Assembly: GCA_947175035.1 (NCBI GenBank)
Contig: CAMWLG010000029.1
Span: 1 to 41,342 of the forward strand
Length of the DNA stretch: 41,342 bases
From: an uncultured Lachnospiraceae bacterium
GTDB taxonomy: Bacteria > Bacillota > Clostridia > Lachnospirales > Lachnospiraceae
Reading direction: 5' to 3'
Under the pieces are notes generated by a model. The model searched no databases and was not told where the DNA came from. It was given only the letters and a program-made list of their open reading frames with translations. Shown here piece by piece: positions 9,467-18,572 of the stretch (within the stretch, counting starts at the first letter, position 1; each line of letters starts with the position of its first letter). A program made the position numbers and the translations under genes.

Positions 9467-9492
9467 CATTCATATGAATGATTGTTCATATG
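9467..9492. promoter_or_regulatory. ArsR/SmtB-type operator candidate
   Basis: Two overlapping palindromes: CATTCATATGAATG (9467-9480, perfect) and CATATGAA-6-TTCATATG (9471-9492, perfect 8-base arms). The ATATGAA..TTCATAT form resembles operators of ArsR/SmtB metal sensors (CadC, CzrA, SmtB). It lies at the transcription start of the metal operon. No sensor gene is present in the window. Confidence 0.6.
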
Positions 9493-9495
9493 TTT

Positions 9496-9523
9496 ATAAT
9501 ATCATAAAGTTGAAATTTGTCAA
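9496..9523 (-). promoter_or_regulatory. Promoter of the HMA-ATPase operon
   Basis: TTGACA (9518-9523) and TATTAT (9496-9501) on the minus strand, 16 bases apart, directly upstream of the palindromic operator. Confidence 0.7.
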
Positions 9524-9538
9524 CTATTTTTGTATAAT
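9510..9538 (+). promoter_or_regulatory. Promoter of the response-regulator gene, overlapping the metal-operon promoter
   Basis: TTGAAA (9510-9515), a 17-base spacer and TATAAT (9533-9538) on the plus strand. The minus-strand -35 of the metal operon falls inside this spacer, so the two polymerase sites overlap. Confidence 0.65.
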
Positions 9539-9621
9539 AATTTCATGAGCATACGCTTTTATGAATATGTAGGCTGAACTGTTACATCTAGAGTGCCAAA
9601 AGAAAAGGGGAAAGATTGGAT

Positions 9622-10242
9622 ATGGGAAGAATCTTATTGATTGATGATGCGCCATTTGCGCGCACGGTGCTTCGGACGATCTTGGAAGATGCCGGACATA
9701 AAATCTGTGGGGAGGCGGAAAACGGCAAAGAAGGTGCCGAGAAGTTTCATCGGTTGAGGCCCGATCTGGTCTTCTGTGATGTCAGGATGAATGAAATGGA
9801 CGGAGATGAATGTCTGCGGGCGATTTTAATAGAAGATCCGTCTGCCAAGGTGGTGATCTGCACCGGCATAAACGATCCCTCCCATATTGACGCATTACTA
9901 AAGGCAGGCGCCAAGGGCTATATCGAAAAACCAATTCAGGGAAAGAAGGTTCTTGACATCACAGAAGAGCTGCTCAGAGACCCGGCGGATGTGAAGTCTT
10001 ACAAAGAGCTTATGGAGCAGTATGCCAAGGCGGAAGGACTAGCAGAGAAACCTCTTTTGGACTTTTTTGAGGCATTTCGCAACATCAATGGATTTGATCT
10101 GGATGATGATAGAATCAACGCACAGTACTTAAAAGAGAACGGGGAGAGTCTGTTTGTAGGCACCCGCGCCCTGCTGTCAGCGAAGCTCACTATGGAACAG
10201 CTGCGACAGTTGGAGGATGCCTTTCGCAAGTTGAGTTCATAA
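9622..10242 (+). CDS. CheY-like response regulator with C-terminal extension
   Basis: A 206-residue protein. Residues 1-115 form a receiver domain with the acidic pair Asp8/Asp9, phosphoacceptor Asp53 (FCDVRM), Thr81 (CTGIND) and Lys103 (EKP), all conserved. The remaining 90 residues are helical and charged and do not resemble a DNA-binding domain I know, so the output is probably protein-protein. No histidine kinase is adjacent; the nearest is the hybrid kinase at 12107. The ATG at 9622 has AGGGGAAAG seven bases upstream; a TTG at 9616 in the same frame is possible but too close to that site. Confidence 0.88.
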   Translation: MGRILLIDDAPFARTVLRTILEDAGHKICGEAENGKEGAEKFHRLRPDLVFCDVRMNEMDGDECLRAILIEDPSAKVVICTGINDPSHIDALLKAGAKGYIEKPIQGKKVLDITEELLRDPADVKSYKELMEQYAKAEGLAEKPLLDFFEAFRNINGFDLDDDRINAQYLKENGESLFVGTRALLSAKLTMEQLRQLEDAFRKLSS

Positions 10243-10244
10243 AA

Positions 10245-10283
10245 CAAGGCGCCTATTTTGTATAACACAGAATAGGCGCCTTG
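10245..10283. terminator. Bidirectional terminator between convergent genes
   Basis: A perfect 13-base stem, CAAGGCGCCTATT (10245-10257) with AATAGGCGCCTTG (10271-10283), around a 13-base loop. On the minus strand the stem is followed by TTTTA, which suits clpX. On the plus side the tail is weak. Confidence 0.75.
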
Positions 10284-10289
10284 ACCCGC

Positions 10290-11828
10290 TCAAACACTAT
10301 AATCCAACGCCTCCATAGGCGTCTCGTTGATCAAATTGCTACGGATATCAATGATAGGCCCTCCCGTGCCTTCAATGTATTCCTTGGTGATGGTGACAGT
10401 ACCTATATTGTCATCCTTGGGAATCTCATACATGATATCCAGCATGAACTCCTCTATAATGGAGCGCAGCGCTCTTGCGCCGGTATCCCGCTCCATGGCC
10501 TTCTCAGCGATGGCCTCCAGCGCATCTTCCGTAAATTGCAGCTTCACCTCATCCAACTCCAAAAGCTTCTGGTATTGCTTCAATATCGCATTCTTGGGCT
10601 CCTTTAGAATCTTCACCATCATTTCTTTGGTGAGCCCCTCCAATGTGTAGATAATGGGAAGACGACCGATAAATTCAGGTATCATACCAAATTTCCGGAT
10701 ATCCTCCACTGTGACCTTCGAGAGAATATTTTTGTCCTTATCATATTTATCCTTAAGTTCAGAGCCAAAACCGATGGAAGCGCTCTTTCTCAAACGTTCT
10801 TTAATGACATCTTCCAAATCAGGAAATGCGCCGCCACAGATAAAGAGAATATTTCGGGTGTTGATGGTTGCAAGAGGCACCATGGCATTCTTGCTGTTGG
10901 CGCCCACGGGCACCTCCACCTCAGCGCCCTCCAGGAGCTTGAGCATCCCCTGCTGCACGCTCTCACCGCTGACATCCCTGCTGTGGGTCTCCTTCTTCTT
11001 GGCAATCTTGTCTATCTCATCAATAAAGACAATCCCCCGCTCAGCCTTCTCCACATCATTGTCTGCCGCCGCCAAGAGCTTACTCACCACACTCTCAATA
11101 TCGTCACCGATATAGCCCGCCTCCGTCAGAGAGGTAGCATCCGCAATAGCGAGGGGCACGTCCAAAAGCCTTGCCAGCGTTTTTACCAGATAGGTCTTAC
11201 CGCAGCCTGTGGGCCCGATCATCAGCATATTGGACTTCTCGATTTCGATGCTGTCCATGGAATTGGTGGCTACCCGCTTGTAATGATTGTACACAGCCAC
11301 GGAGATAACCTTTTTCGCATGCTCCTGTCCTACCACATACTCGTCTAAACTCGCCTTTATCTTATGAGGCGCAGGGATGTTGCGGATATCCAGAACAGGT
11401 TCCTGCCCCTCTTTCTTCTTTTTCTTTTTTAGTTTCTGCTTGTTGGGGATACCGCCATCACCCTGCAGATCCGCCAGATTCACAAAACTGATGTTGGGGA
11501 AACCGTTCTGCTTGGAAAATTGGTCAAGCTCCTGCTGAAGATTGGGGTTGTTCAGCATCCCTTGGTAATCAAACTGGCTCACCGCATCCATGGTCTTGTG
11601 CATACATTCATCACAGACACAGATATTGTTGGGCAGTTTAAACATTCTCCCTGCCTTGGATTCCGGTCTGCGGCAGACAAAACACACATCCTCGTACTCG
11701 CTGTCATCGCTCCTGCCCGCGTTCGCCGTAGTGGACGTGTCTGTATGATCATTCTCAGAAAAGGACTTCTCGCCATCCTGCCCGTCATAATTGTCATGAT
11801 TGTTATCGTCATTAAATTGGTCTGACAT
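10290..11828 (-). CDS. clpX: ClpX-type AAA+ unfoldase, long variant
   Basis: ATPase subunit that recognises and unfolds substrates for ClpP. The 512 residues exceed the usual 410-430. An acidic Asn/Asp-rich leader (1-45) precedes the zinc-binding domain (Cys49, Cys52, Cys72, Cys75). A linker of about 75 residues with a poly-Lys run (about 132-139) follows. The AAA+ core has Walker A GPTGCGKT (205-212), pore loop GYIG (238-241), Walker B (266-271) and the ClpP-docking loop IGF (352-354). The RKH substrate loop of standard ClpX is not recognisable at 308-320. The ATG at 11828 has AAAGGAG upstream; longer readings lack a site. No clpP or tig is adjacent, which suggests a second, specialised ClpX. 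The symbol denotes the family. Confidence 0.9.
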   Translation of the reverse strand: MSDQFNDDNNHDNYDGQDGEKSFSENDHTDTSTTANAGRSDDSEYEDVCFVCRRPESKAGRMFKLPNNICVCDECMHKTMDAVSQFDYQGMLNNPNLQQELDQFSKQNGFPNISFVNLADLQGDGGIPNKQKLKKKKKKEGQEPVLDIRNIPAPHKIKASLDEYVVGQEHAKKVISVAVYNHYKRVATNSMDSIEIEKSNMLMIGPTGCGKTYLVKTLARLLDVPLAIADATSLTEAGYIGDDIESVVSKLLAAADNDVEKAERGIVFIDEIDKIAKKKETHSRDVSGESVQQGMLKLLEGAEVEVPVGANSKNAMVPLATINTRNILFICGGAFPDLEDVIKERLRKSASIGFGSELKDKYDKDKNILSKVTVEDIRKFGMIPEFIGRLPIIYTLEGLTKEMMVKILKEPKNAILKQYQKLLELDEVKLQFTEDALEAIAEKAMERDTGARALRSIIEEFMLDIMYEIPKDDNIGTVTITKEYIEGTGGPIIDIRSNLINETPMEALDYSV

Positions 11829-11871
11829 CTCTCTCTCCTTTGTCGTCCGTTGGTGGTTTATCGACATTTTC

Positions 11872-11900
11872 ATTATACTCAATATCCGATTGCAGTACAA
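11872..11900 (-). promoter_or_regulatory. Probable clpX promoter
   Basis: TATAAT on the minus strand (11872-11877) with TTGTAC (11895-11900) 17 bases upstream. The leader is about 40 nt. Confidence 0.5.
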
Positions 11901-11964
11901 GTAAAGTTTCTATAAAGATTTATGGTAACTGTTACGATTTACCATTTATGATACTCGAATTTAA

Positions 11965-12058
11965 TTGAAAAACCGAAGTTTATGTAATATAATGTAACTA
12001 TTCAAAACGAAAGCACTTAGCTGCATTTTGCGAATGGTCTGAATAGTTGCAATATAAA
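11965..12058 (+). promoter_or_regulatory. Tandem promoters and inverted repeat upstream of the hybrid kinase
   Basis: The first promoter is TTGAAA (11965-11970), 17 bases, TATAAT (11988-11993). Directly after it GTAACTATTCA (11994-12004) and TGAATAGTTGC (12040-12050) form an inverted repeat (10 of 11 positions) around a 35-base loop. A second possible promoter, TTGCGA (12029-12034) with TATAAA (12053-12058) at 18 bases, overlaps the right arm. A palindrome, GTAAC-T-GTTAC, lies further upstream at 11925-11935. The region looks built for regulation. Confidence 0.5.
12025..12052 (+). repeat. Copy of a short dispersed intergenic motif
   Basis: ATTTTGCGAATGG followed by TCTGAATAGTTGCAA, matching 18523-18550 with one indel and about two substitutions. 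It includes the right arm of the inverted repeat upstream of the hybrid kinase. Confidence 0.6.
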
Positions 12059-12106
12059 TACAGAGACTGAATAATATGAAAGTATCTATTAAAGGGAGCA
12101 ATCATT

Positions 12107-15100
12107 ATGCGTGTCTTAAATAAATTACATCGAAAAACAGGGATGGCGGTATTGTTATGCCTTTTCCTTATTTTGTGTGACTTTATGCCAGTCAAAGCAT
12201 CTAATGAAAGTGTGCCGGCCACAACAGTTAACCAGAGGGTAAAGGCAGGCATTTTCTATTTTGACGGGTATCATACAAAAGATGCGGAGGGAAACCTGAC
12301 CGGATATGGTATTGAGGTTTTGCAGATGATCTCGCAATATTCACATCTGAATTTTGATTATGTCGGATATGACAAATCGTGGGATGATATGCTTTCCATG
12401 TTAAAAGACGGTGAGATCGACCTGGTTACGTCCGCAAGGAAAACTTCGGAACGCGAAGCCGAATTCGCTTTTTCAGATCCGATTGGACGCAACAGCACGA
12501 TTATTTCCGTGTTAGCAGATAACACAAAATATCACAGTGGGGACTATACGACCTACAACGGGATGCGCATCGGTCTGCTTGCAGGAAGCAGCCAGAACGA
12601 CAAACTGGAGAAGTTTGCCGAAGAAAAACATTTTTCTTACAGCACAAAGATGTATGATAATTCACAGCAGCTTGAGGAGGCTTTGAAGGACGGCAGTATT
12701 GACGCGATCCTCGCCAGCACCCTGAGAAAAATGGAAAACGAAAGAACGCTGGATACACTGCATACGGATAATTTTTATGTGATAGTGCGAAAAGAAGACA
12801 AAAAACTGCTGAAGGAAATCAATTATGCCATTGAACAGATGAATGCCGCTGAAGGGGATTGGGACAATACGCTGTTTTTCAAATACTATGGGCAGGCCTA
12901 CTCCTCAGAACTTGCGTTTACGAAACGCGAGGAAGCATATATACAGGATGTTCTTGCAGGGAAGAAAAAAATTACAGTCATGGCGATGGGAGACAGAGCT
13001 CCGTATTCTTATATTGAGGACGGAGAGTTAAAGGGGATTATGCCGGATTATTTCGCAAAGGTTATGGAGCTGTGCGGCCTGCCATATGAAATTGTCCTGC
13101 CCGAGAATAGGGAGGACTATTACAATACTGCGAATACCAACGGCGTGGATGTAGTGATAGACAGAAGGACATCCAATATGACGACGGAGGAGAATATATA
13201 CCGCGGATTCAATACCGATGCCTACATGACGGTTGGTGTGGCGAAGGTGACAAAGATCAATTTTACAGGTAAGATTAGAACGATCGCAGTTGTAAACGCT
13301 CAGGGCGAAGAGCCGTTGGAGAAGGAAATTATCGGAGACGCAAAGGTGCTGTACTACAACACGAGGGATGAAGCGCTGAATGCTGTCCTGAAGGGAGAAG
13401 CAGATGCCGCTTATGTATATACCTACACAGCACAGGTGTTTGTGAATAATGATTTTACAAGTTCTCTGCAATACAGTGTCGTGAACAATGTAAGATATAC
13501 GTTCTATATGTATGTCAGAGAGGATTATGATCACGAACTTGTGACGATACTCAACAAATGCCTGAAGCAGATGCCGGAGGATACACTAAACCAGCTGATC
13601 ACACAATATACCTCTTATACACCGCAGGATATGACTTTTGCACAGTACATACAGGCGAATCCGCAGACAATGGTTCTGTTGGTTTTGGGTACTATCCTGG
13701 TTGCGGTCATCATTCTGGTTCTGATACTCCGGGCAAGATGGAGGGAAAAATTGCTGCAGGCATCGGAGGCGGCCAATAGGGAGCTGGAGGAGCAGCTTGC
13801 CATTGTAGATGCGCTGAGCCGTGATTATCTCAATGTCTATGCAGTGGATACCGGGAAGGATACGGTGAAAATCATAAAGCTGGAGGGTTATTTGACTTCC
13901 GGGCTGGAAAGAGATTTAACGAAGACATTCCCGTATACAGCGCTGGTGCAGCAGTATGTTGAGGAACGTGTTTATTCGGAGGATCGGCAGGAGCTCTCAG
14001 AGGCGCTGTCTATTGAAAAAGTGACCGAAAAGCTTAGTTCCGACAGCGAATATATGGGAAGCTATCGTATCATGGTTGATGGAACGATACACAATTATCA
14101 GTTTATCTATGTGAAGGGGAAACGAAAAAATTCGCAGGAGGGCTTTACAGTTCTTGTCGGATTCCGTAATGTGGATGAAATTGTGCGCAGGGAACAGGAG
14201 CAGAAGCAGATACTGGCGGAAGCACTGGCAGAGGCCCAGCATGCCAACCGTGCAAAGACCGCCTTTTTGAACAATATGTCCCACGATATCCGCACGCCCA
14301 TGAATGCGATCATCGGTTTTACCTCGCTGGCAGCAACGCATATTGACAACAAAGAGACTATACGGAATTATCTGGATAAGATTATGACAGCCAGCAAACA
14401 TCTGCTGAGCCTGATCAATGACGTGTTGGATATGAGCCGGATTGAAAGCGGGAAAGTCAGAATCAACGAGGAAGAAACAAGTCTTCCTGAAATCATGCAC
14501 GACCTGAAAACCATCGTACAGGCTGATATCAAGGCAAAACAGTTTGAGTTCTATATTGATACGCTGGATGTGACAAACGAGACGATTATCTGTGACAAGC
14601 TTCGTCTGAATCAGGTGCTTTTGAATATTCTGAGCAATGCGATGAAATATACAAAGACAGGCGGAACAGTCAGCGTCCGCATTATTCAGACAAACAGCGA
14701 GCCAGATGGATATGCTTCCTACCAGTTCCGGATTAAGGATAACGGTATTGGCATGAGTGAAGAATTTTTAAAGCATGTGTTTGAACCCTTTGAGCGAGAG
14801 CAGACTGCTACGGTAAGCGGCATTCAGGGAACCGGTCTTGGTCTTGCGATTACCAAGAATATCATAGATATGATGAACGGAACCATCGAGGTGGAGAGCG
14901 AGGTAGGAAAGGGAACAGAGTTTATCGTATCCTTCAAGTTCCGCACGGCGGAGCAGCCCCAAAAGACAGAGCATTTGGAGAAACTGATGAATCAGCGGGC
15001 ATTGATTTTGGATGATGACATGAATACCTGCATGAGCGTCAGCAAGATGCTTTCCTCCATAGGCATGAATCCTGACTGGACAACGCAGGCCAAGGAAGCG

Positions 15101-15802
15101 ATCGCCCATACAGAGTTTGCGATTGAAGAAAATAAACCATACAGTGCATATATTATCGACTGGCTTATGCCAGATATGAATGGAATCGAAGTTGTCCGCA
15201 GAATCCGTAAGGTGATCGGGGATGCGGCAACAATCATTATCCTGACTGCGTATGACTGGGCTGATATTGAGGATGAGGCAAAGGAGGCCGGCGTTACGGC
15301 ATTTTGTTCCAAACCGATCTTCCTTTCCGAGCTTCGGCAGATCCTGATTGCGTCTTATATGGATTCAGCAGCCGAGAATGAGAACGGATCGGAGGAAAAA
15401 GATCCGAAAGACATCTTTACCGGCAGGAAGATACTGTTGGTGGAGGACAATGAAATCAATCAGGAAATTGCACAGGAAATTCTAAGTAATGTAGGATTTG
15501 TAGTTGATACCGTGGGCGACGGATCAGAAGCCGTGGACAGGATCAAGAATGTGGAGGCAGGCACCTATGAACTGATCCTGATGGATGTTCAGATGCCGAT
15601 CATGGATGGCTATGAGGCAACGCGGCAGATTCGGGCTTTGGAAGACTCCGCGAAGGCAGCCGTTCCAATCGTGGCAATGACGGCAAACGCTTTCGATGAG
15701 GACAAACAGAAAGCACTGGAAGCCGGAATGAATGATTTTGTTACAAAACCGATTGATATCGCAAAGCTGCTGGATACTTTGAAGAATATTTTAACGAAAT
15801 AA
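12107..15802 (+). CDS. Hybrid sensor histidine kinase with two solute-binding domains
   Basis: A 1231-residue membrane sensor of BvgS/EvgS-like architecture. Order: signal sequence (about 8-30); a first SBP_bac_3 domain (about 42-270); a second SBP_bac_3 domain (about 285-510); one membrane helix (about 523-545); a PAS-like region (about 565-705); HisKA with His726 in NNMSHDIRTPMN; an ATPase domain with NGIG and GTGLGLAITK; and two receiver domains with phosphoacceptors Asp1018 (IIDWLMPD) and Asp1160 (LMDVQMP). No HPt domain or DNA-binding output is present, so a separate partner is needed. SBP_bac_3 domains usually bind amino acids or similar small polar ligands. AAGGGAG precedes the ATG by 8 bases. 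It appears monocistronic. Confidence 0.95.
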   Translation: MRVLNKLHRKTGMAVLLCLFLILCDFMPVKASNESVPATTVNQRVKAGIFYFDGYHTKDAEGNLTGYGIEVLQMISQYSHLNFDYVGYDKSWDDMLSMLKDGEIDLVTSARKTSEREAEFAFSDPIGRNSTIISVLADNTKYHSGDYTTYNGMRIGLLAGSSQNDKLEKFAEEKHFSYSTKMYDNSQQLEEALKDGSIDAILASTLRKMENERTLDTLHTDNFYVIVRKEDKKLLKEINYAIEQMNAAEGDWDNTLFFKYYGQAYSSELAFTKREEAYIQDVLAGKKKITVMAMGDRAPYSYIEDGELKGIMPDYFAKVMELCGLPYEIVLPENREDYYNTANTNGVDVVIDRRTSNMTTEENIYRGFNTDAYMTVGVAKVTKINFTGKIRTIAVVNAQGEEPLEKEIIGDAKVLYYNTRDEALNAVLKGEADAAYVYTYTAQVFVNNDFTSSLQYSVVNNVRYTFYMYVREDYDHELVTILNKCLKQMPEDTLNQLITQYTSYTPQDMTFAQYIQANPQTMVLLVLGTILVAVIILVLILRARWREKLLQASEAANRELEEQLAIVDALSRDYLNVYAVDTGKDTVKIIKLEGYLTSGLERDLTKTFPYTALVQQYVEERVYSEDRQELSEALSIEKVTEKLSSDSEYMGSYRIMVDGTIHNYQFIYVKGKRKNSQEGFTVLVGFRNVDEIVRREQEQKQILAEALAEAQHANRAKTAFLNNMSHDIRTPMNAIIGFTSLAATHIDNKETIRNYLDKIMTASKHLLSLINDVLDMSRIESGKVRINEEETSLPEIMHDLKTIVQADIKAKQFEFYIDTLDVTNETIICDKLRLNQVLLNILSNAMKYTKTGGTVSVRIIQTNSEPDGYASYQFRIKDNGIGMSEEFLKHVFEPFEREQTATVSGIQGTGLGLAITKNIIDMMNGTIEVESEVGKGTEFIVSFKFRTAEQPQKTEHLEKLMNQRALILDDDMNTCMSVSKMLSSIGMNPDWTTQAKEAIAHTEFAIEENKPYSAYIIDWLMPDMNGIEVVRRIRKVIGDAATIIILTAYDWADIEDEAKEAGVTAFCSKPIFLSELRQILIASYMDSAAENENGSEEKDPKDIFTGRKILLVEDNEINQEIAQEILSNVGFVVDTVGDGSEAVDRIKNVEAGTYELILMDVQMPIMDGYEATRQIRALEDSAKAAVPIVAMTANAFDEDKQKALEAGMNDFVTKPIDIAKLLDTLKNILTK

Positions 15803-15807
15803 TGTTC

Positions 15808-15840
15808 GAAAGAGAGGTTCATTCCGTTCCTCTCTTTCTT
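15808..15840 (+). terminator. Terminator after the hybrid kinase
   Basis: GAAAGAGAGG (15808-15817) pairs perfectly with CCTCTCTTTC (15829-15838), loop 11 bases, followed by a pyrimidine-rich tail. It lies between convergent genes and can serve both strands. Confidence 0.7.
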
Positions 15841-15855
15841 CAATCTTCCTATTTG

Positions 15856-17064
15856 CTACACAATACGTCTCACTGCCAAAATCGTCCTATATTCCGCATT
15901 GCCAATCTTAATTCCCGTCTTCTGGGTGCTGGCATGAACAATTTTGCCACCGCCGATATACAGGGCAACATGACCACTATAGCAAATCAAATCCCCGGGC
16001 TGCGCCTCACTGTACGCTACTCCCTTGCCGGCGCTCCGCTGCTCCGTGGAGGTTCTGGGCAGGCTGTAACCAAAATCACTGTACACGCGATACGTGAAGC
16101 CTGAACAATCCGCTCCGTTGGTCAGACTGGTGCCGCCCGGCACATAAGGATTGCCCACGAACTGACATGCATACTTTGCCACCTGCTTGCCCAATTCACT
16201 TCCGGAAGCCCCATCAATAATCGAATTATAATCTGTGGTGTACGTGCCATTCGCAGCGTTCTTACCGCCCCCCGCCGCCTGCAGCTTCTTGAGCTCCTGC
16301 TGCTCCTGCTTCAACTTTGCCTTGGCGACACTGGCTTCCTGTTTCGCCTTCTTGATCTCGGCATCATAATTCGCCGATTGCTGTTTCTTTCTGGCGAGCA
16401 GCCCGTTCAGCTCCTCCCTCTGACTCTCCAAAGCGGCTCTATCCGCCTCCAGATTGGTCTTGTCCGTCTCCAAATTCAGCTTCTCAACCTCCAGCTGATT
16501 CCACAGCTCCAGCACCAGATTTTGAGTGTTCACATACTCCTCCTGCTTGCCGCGGTCATATGCGTAAATGGACTCCACGAAATCCATGCGATTGAGCATA
16601 TCACCCAGACCTGCGCCGGATAGCAAAAGGTTTAAACCGCTCTCCTCGCCATTCTCATACATTTTTCGGAGACGAACCACCATATCCTCAAACTGTTGCT
16701 CCGCCTGTGCCTTGGACGCCTCATATTGCTCCGCCGTGTCCTCGATGTCAGACTCCTTATCTTCAATCTCGACCTCCTTCTCGGCAATCTCTTCCTCCTT
16801 CAAGCCGATACTAGTCATAGTATTGATGATCTCGGAATTCAGATCCTCCATCTCCTCCTCGAGAATGTCCTGTTTCTCCTCCATATTCTCAATATTCTGA
16901 TTCAAGTGGTTAATCTGATTGTTTAACGCGTTAATATTGTCCTTGACTTTATCTATGGCGGTCGCCTTGGCCGTGAGAGACTCTTCTGCGGTATATTTTG
17001 CCACAGAGACAGTCAATGCCAGAACCAATAGGACGCTCATAAGCCTTGTCAGGTATCTTCTCAT
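15856..17064 (-). CDS. Secreted NlpC/P60 peptidoglycan endopeptidase with coiled coil
   Basis: Cell-wall hydrolase of 402 residues. A signal peptide covers about residues 1-28. Two long coiled-coil stretches (about 35-130 and 175-262) resemble the N-terminal domain of PcsB-like and CwlO-like hydrolases, which is thought to couple them to the FtsEX complex. The C-terminal NlpC/P60 domain has catalytic Cys320 (DCSGF), His365 (GHVALYIG) and His377 (HAST). It probably cuts D-Glu-to-diamino-acid bonds in stem peptides. It starts 30 bases after the asnS stop and may be co-transcribed. The ribosome site (GAGAG) is modest. No FtsE/FtsX genes are visible here. Confidence 0.93.
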   Translation of the reverse strand: MRRYLTRLMSVLLVLALTVSVAKYTAEESLTAKATAIDKVKDNINALNNQINHLNQNIENMEEKQDILEEEMEDLNSEIINTMTSIGLKEEEIAEKEVEIEDKESDIEDTAEQYEASKAQAEQQFEDMVVRLRKMYENGEESGLNLLLSGAGLGDMLNRMDFVESIYAYDRGKQEEYVNTQNLVLELWNQLEVEKLNLETDKTNLEADRAALESQREELNGLLARKKQQSANYDAEIKKAKQEASVAKAKLKQEQQELKKLQAAGGGKNAANGTYTTDYNSIIDGASGSELGKQVAKYACQFVGNPYVPGGTSLTNGADCSGFTYRVYSDFGYSLPRTSTEQRSAGKGVAYSEAQPGDLICYSGHVALYIGGGKIVHASTQKTGIKIGNAEYRTILAVRRIV

Positions 17065-17094
17065 GCAATCACTCTCATTCTATAATGTTTCGTC

Positions 17095-18486
17095 TTATAG
17101 CTCACAATTGTTGACTGTTCTGGGGAACGGAATGACATCTCTGATATTCCCCATGCCGGTCAGGTACATCACGCATCTCTCAAATCCCAATCCGAATCCC
17201 GCATGGCGAACCGAACCATATTTTCTCAAATCCAGATAAAATTCATAATCCTCTCTCTTGAGACCCAGCTCGTCCATTCTCGCTTCCAACACTTCTAACT
17301 GATCCTCTCGCTGACTGCCCCCGATAATCTCCCCGATTCCGGGCACCAGACAATCCATGGCCGCCACAGTCTTGCCATCCTCATTCAGTTTCATATAGAA
17401 AGCCTTGATCTCCTTGGGGTAATCCGTCACAAAAACAGGGCGCTTGAACTCAACCTCCGTCAGATATCTCTCATGCTCTGTCTGCAGATCACAGCCCCAG
17501 AACACCTTGTAATCAAACTGGTCATTGTGTTTTTCCAAAATCTCAATCGCCTCTGTGTAGGTCACATGCCCGAAGTCAGAGTTCAGAACATGCTCCAATC
17601 GTTCAATCAATCCCTTATCCACAAACTGATTGAAAAAAGCCATCTCCTCCGGCGCATTCTCCAACACATAACGAATCACATGCTTTAACATCGCCTCCGC
17701 CAACAACATATCATCCTTCAAATCCGCAAATGCCATCTCAGGCTCAATCATCCAAAATTCCGCGGCATGACGAGTAGTATTGGAATTCTCCGCCCGGAAG
17801 GTTGGGCCGAAGGTATATACATTTTTAAACGCAAACGCATAGGTCTCCACGTTCAGCTGTCCGCTCACGGTGAGATTTGTGGGTTTGCCAAAGAAATCCT
17901 GGGTGAAATCTATGCTCCCATCCTCATTATGAGGAAGGTTGTCCAGATCCATCGTAGTCACCTGAAACATCTCGCCCGCGCCCTCACAGTCACTTCCAGT
18001 AATAATGGGAGTGTGCACATACACGAATCCCCGATCCATGAAAAATGTATGAATCGCGTATGCAATCAGGGAACGCACACGAAACACCGCCTGAAAAGTA
18101 TTTGTCCTGGGACGCAGATGGGAAATGGTGCGCAGGTATTCAAAGGTGTGGCGCTTTTTCTGCAAGGGATAATCCGCCGTGGAAGCCCCCTCTACTGTCA
18201 CCTCCGCTGCCTGCATCTCAAAAGGCTGCTTTGCCTCGGGCGTCTCCACAATCGTCCCGCGCACAATCACAGCCGTGCCCACATTCATCTTGCACAATGT
18301 CCCAAAATTCTCCAGCCCGTCGCCATATACCACCTGCAAGGGCTCAAAAAAGGTACCGTCATTAATCACCAAAAATCCAAAATTTTTGGAGTCGCGATTG
18401 CTTCTGACCCACCCTCCGACAGTAATCTCTTTTCCGATAAATTCCTCCTTGTTGCGATACAAGGCTTTAATGTCTGTCAAATTCAC
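17095..18486 (-). CDS. asnS: Asparaginyl-tRNA synthetase
   Basis: Charges tRNA-Asn with asparagine. The N-terminal OB-fold anticodon-binding domain ([16 protein letters not shown]) and class II catalytic core follow: motif 2 is [21 protein letters not shown] and motif 3 [15 protein letters not shown], both diagnostic of AsnRS. I prefer the GTG start at 18486: AGAGGG stands five bases upstream, the product is 463 residues as in close relatives, and homology begins there ([15 protein letters not shown]). An upstream in-frame ATG at 18567 would add 27 residues, but it lacks a ribosome site and the added stretch contains a copy of the intergenic repeat (18523-18550). The upstream lipoprotein gene ends at 18573. 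Confidence 0.95.
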   Translation of the reverse strand: MNLTDIKALYRNKEEFIGKEITVGGWVRSNRDSKNFGFLVINDGTFFEPLQVVYGDGLENFGTLCKMNVGTAVIVRGTIVETPEAKQPFEMQAAEVTVEGASTADYPLQKKRHTFEYLRTISHLRPRTNTFQAVFRVRSLIAYAIHTFFMDRGFVYVHTPIITGSDCEGAGEMFQVTTMDLDNLPHNEDGSIDFTQDFFGKPTNLTVSGQLNVETYAFAFKNVYTFGPTFRAENSNTTRHAAEFWMIEPEMAFADLKDDMLLAEAMLKHVIRYVLENAPEEMAFFNQFVDKGLIERLEHVLNSDFGHVTYTEAIEILEKHNDQFDYKVFWGCDLQTEHERYLTEVEFKRPVFVTDYPKEIKAFYMKLNEDGKTVAAMDCLVPGIGEIIGGSQREDQLEVLEARMDELGLKREDYEFYLDLRKYGSVRHAGFGLGFERCVMYLTGMGNIRDVIPFPRTVNNCEL

Positions 18487-18522
18487 AATATCCCTCTTTT
18501 CCGCGCGTTCCGCGCTTTTTAT

Positions 18523-18550
18523 TTTTGCGAATGGTTCTGAATAGTTACCA
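18523..18550 (+). repeat. Copy of a short dispersed intergenic motif
   Basis: TTTTGCGAATGG followed by TTCTGAATAGTTACCA is nearly identical, over 27 positions, to 12025-12052 upstream of the hybrid kinase. A shorter relative is at 21286-21305. It lies between the lipoprotein stop and the preferred asnS start. Confidence 0.6.
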
Positions 18551-18572
18551 AAATTCTTTTTTGTCATATGGT

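Noticed and set aside
17767..18540. 257-codon open frame on the plus strand
   Set aside because: Antisense to asnS, whose motifs are clear.
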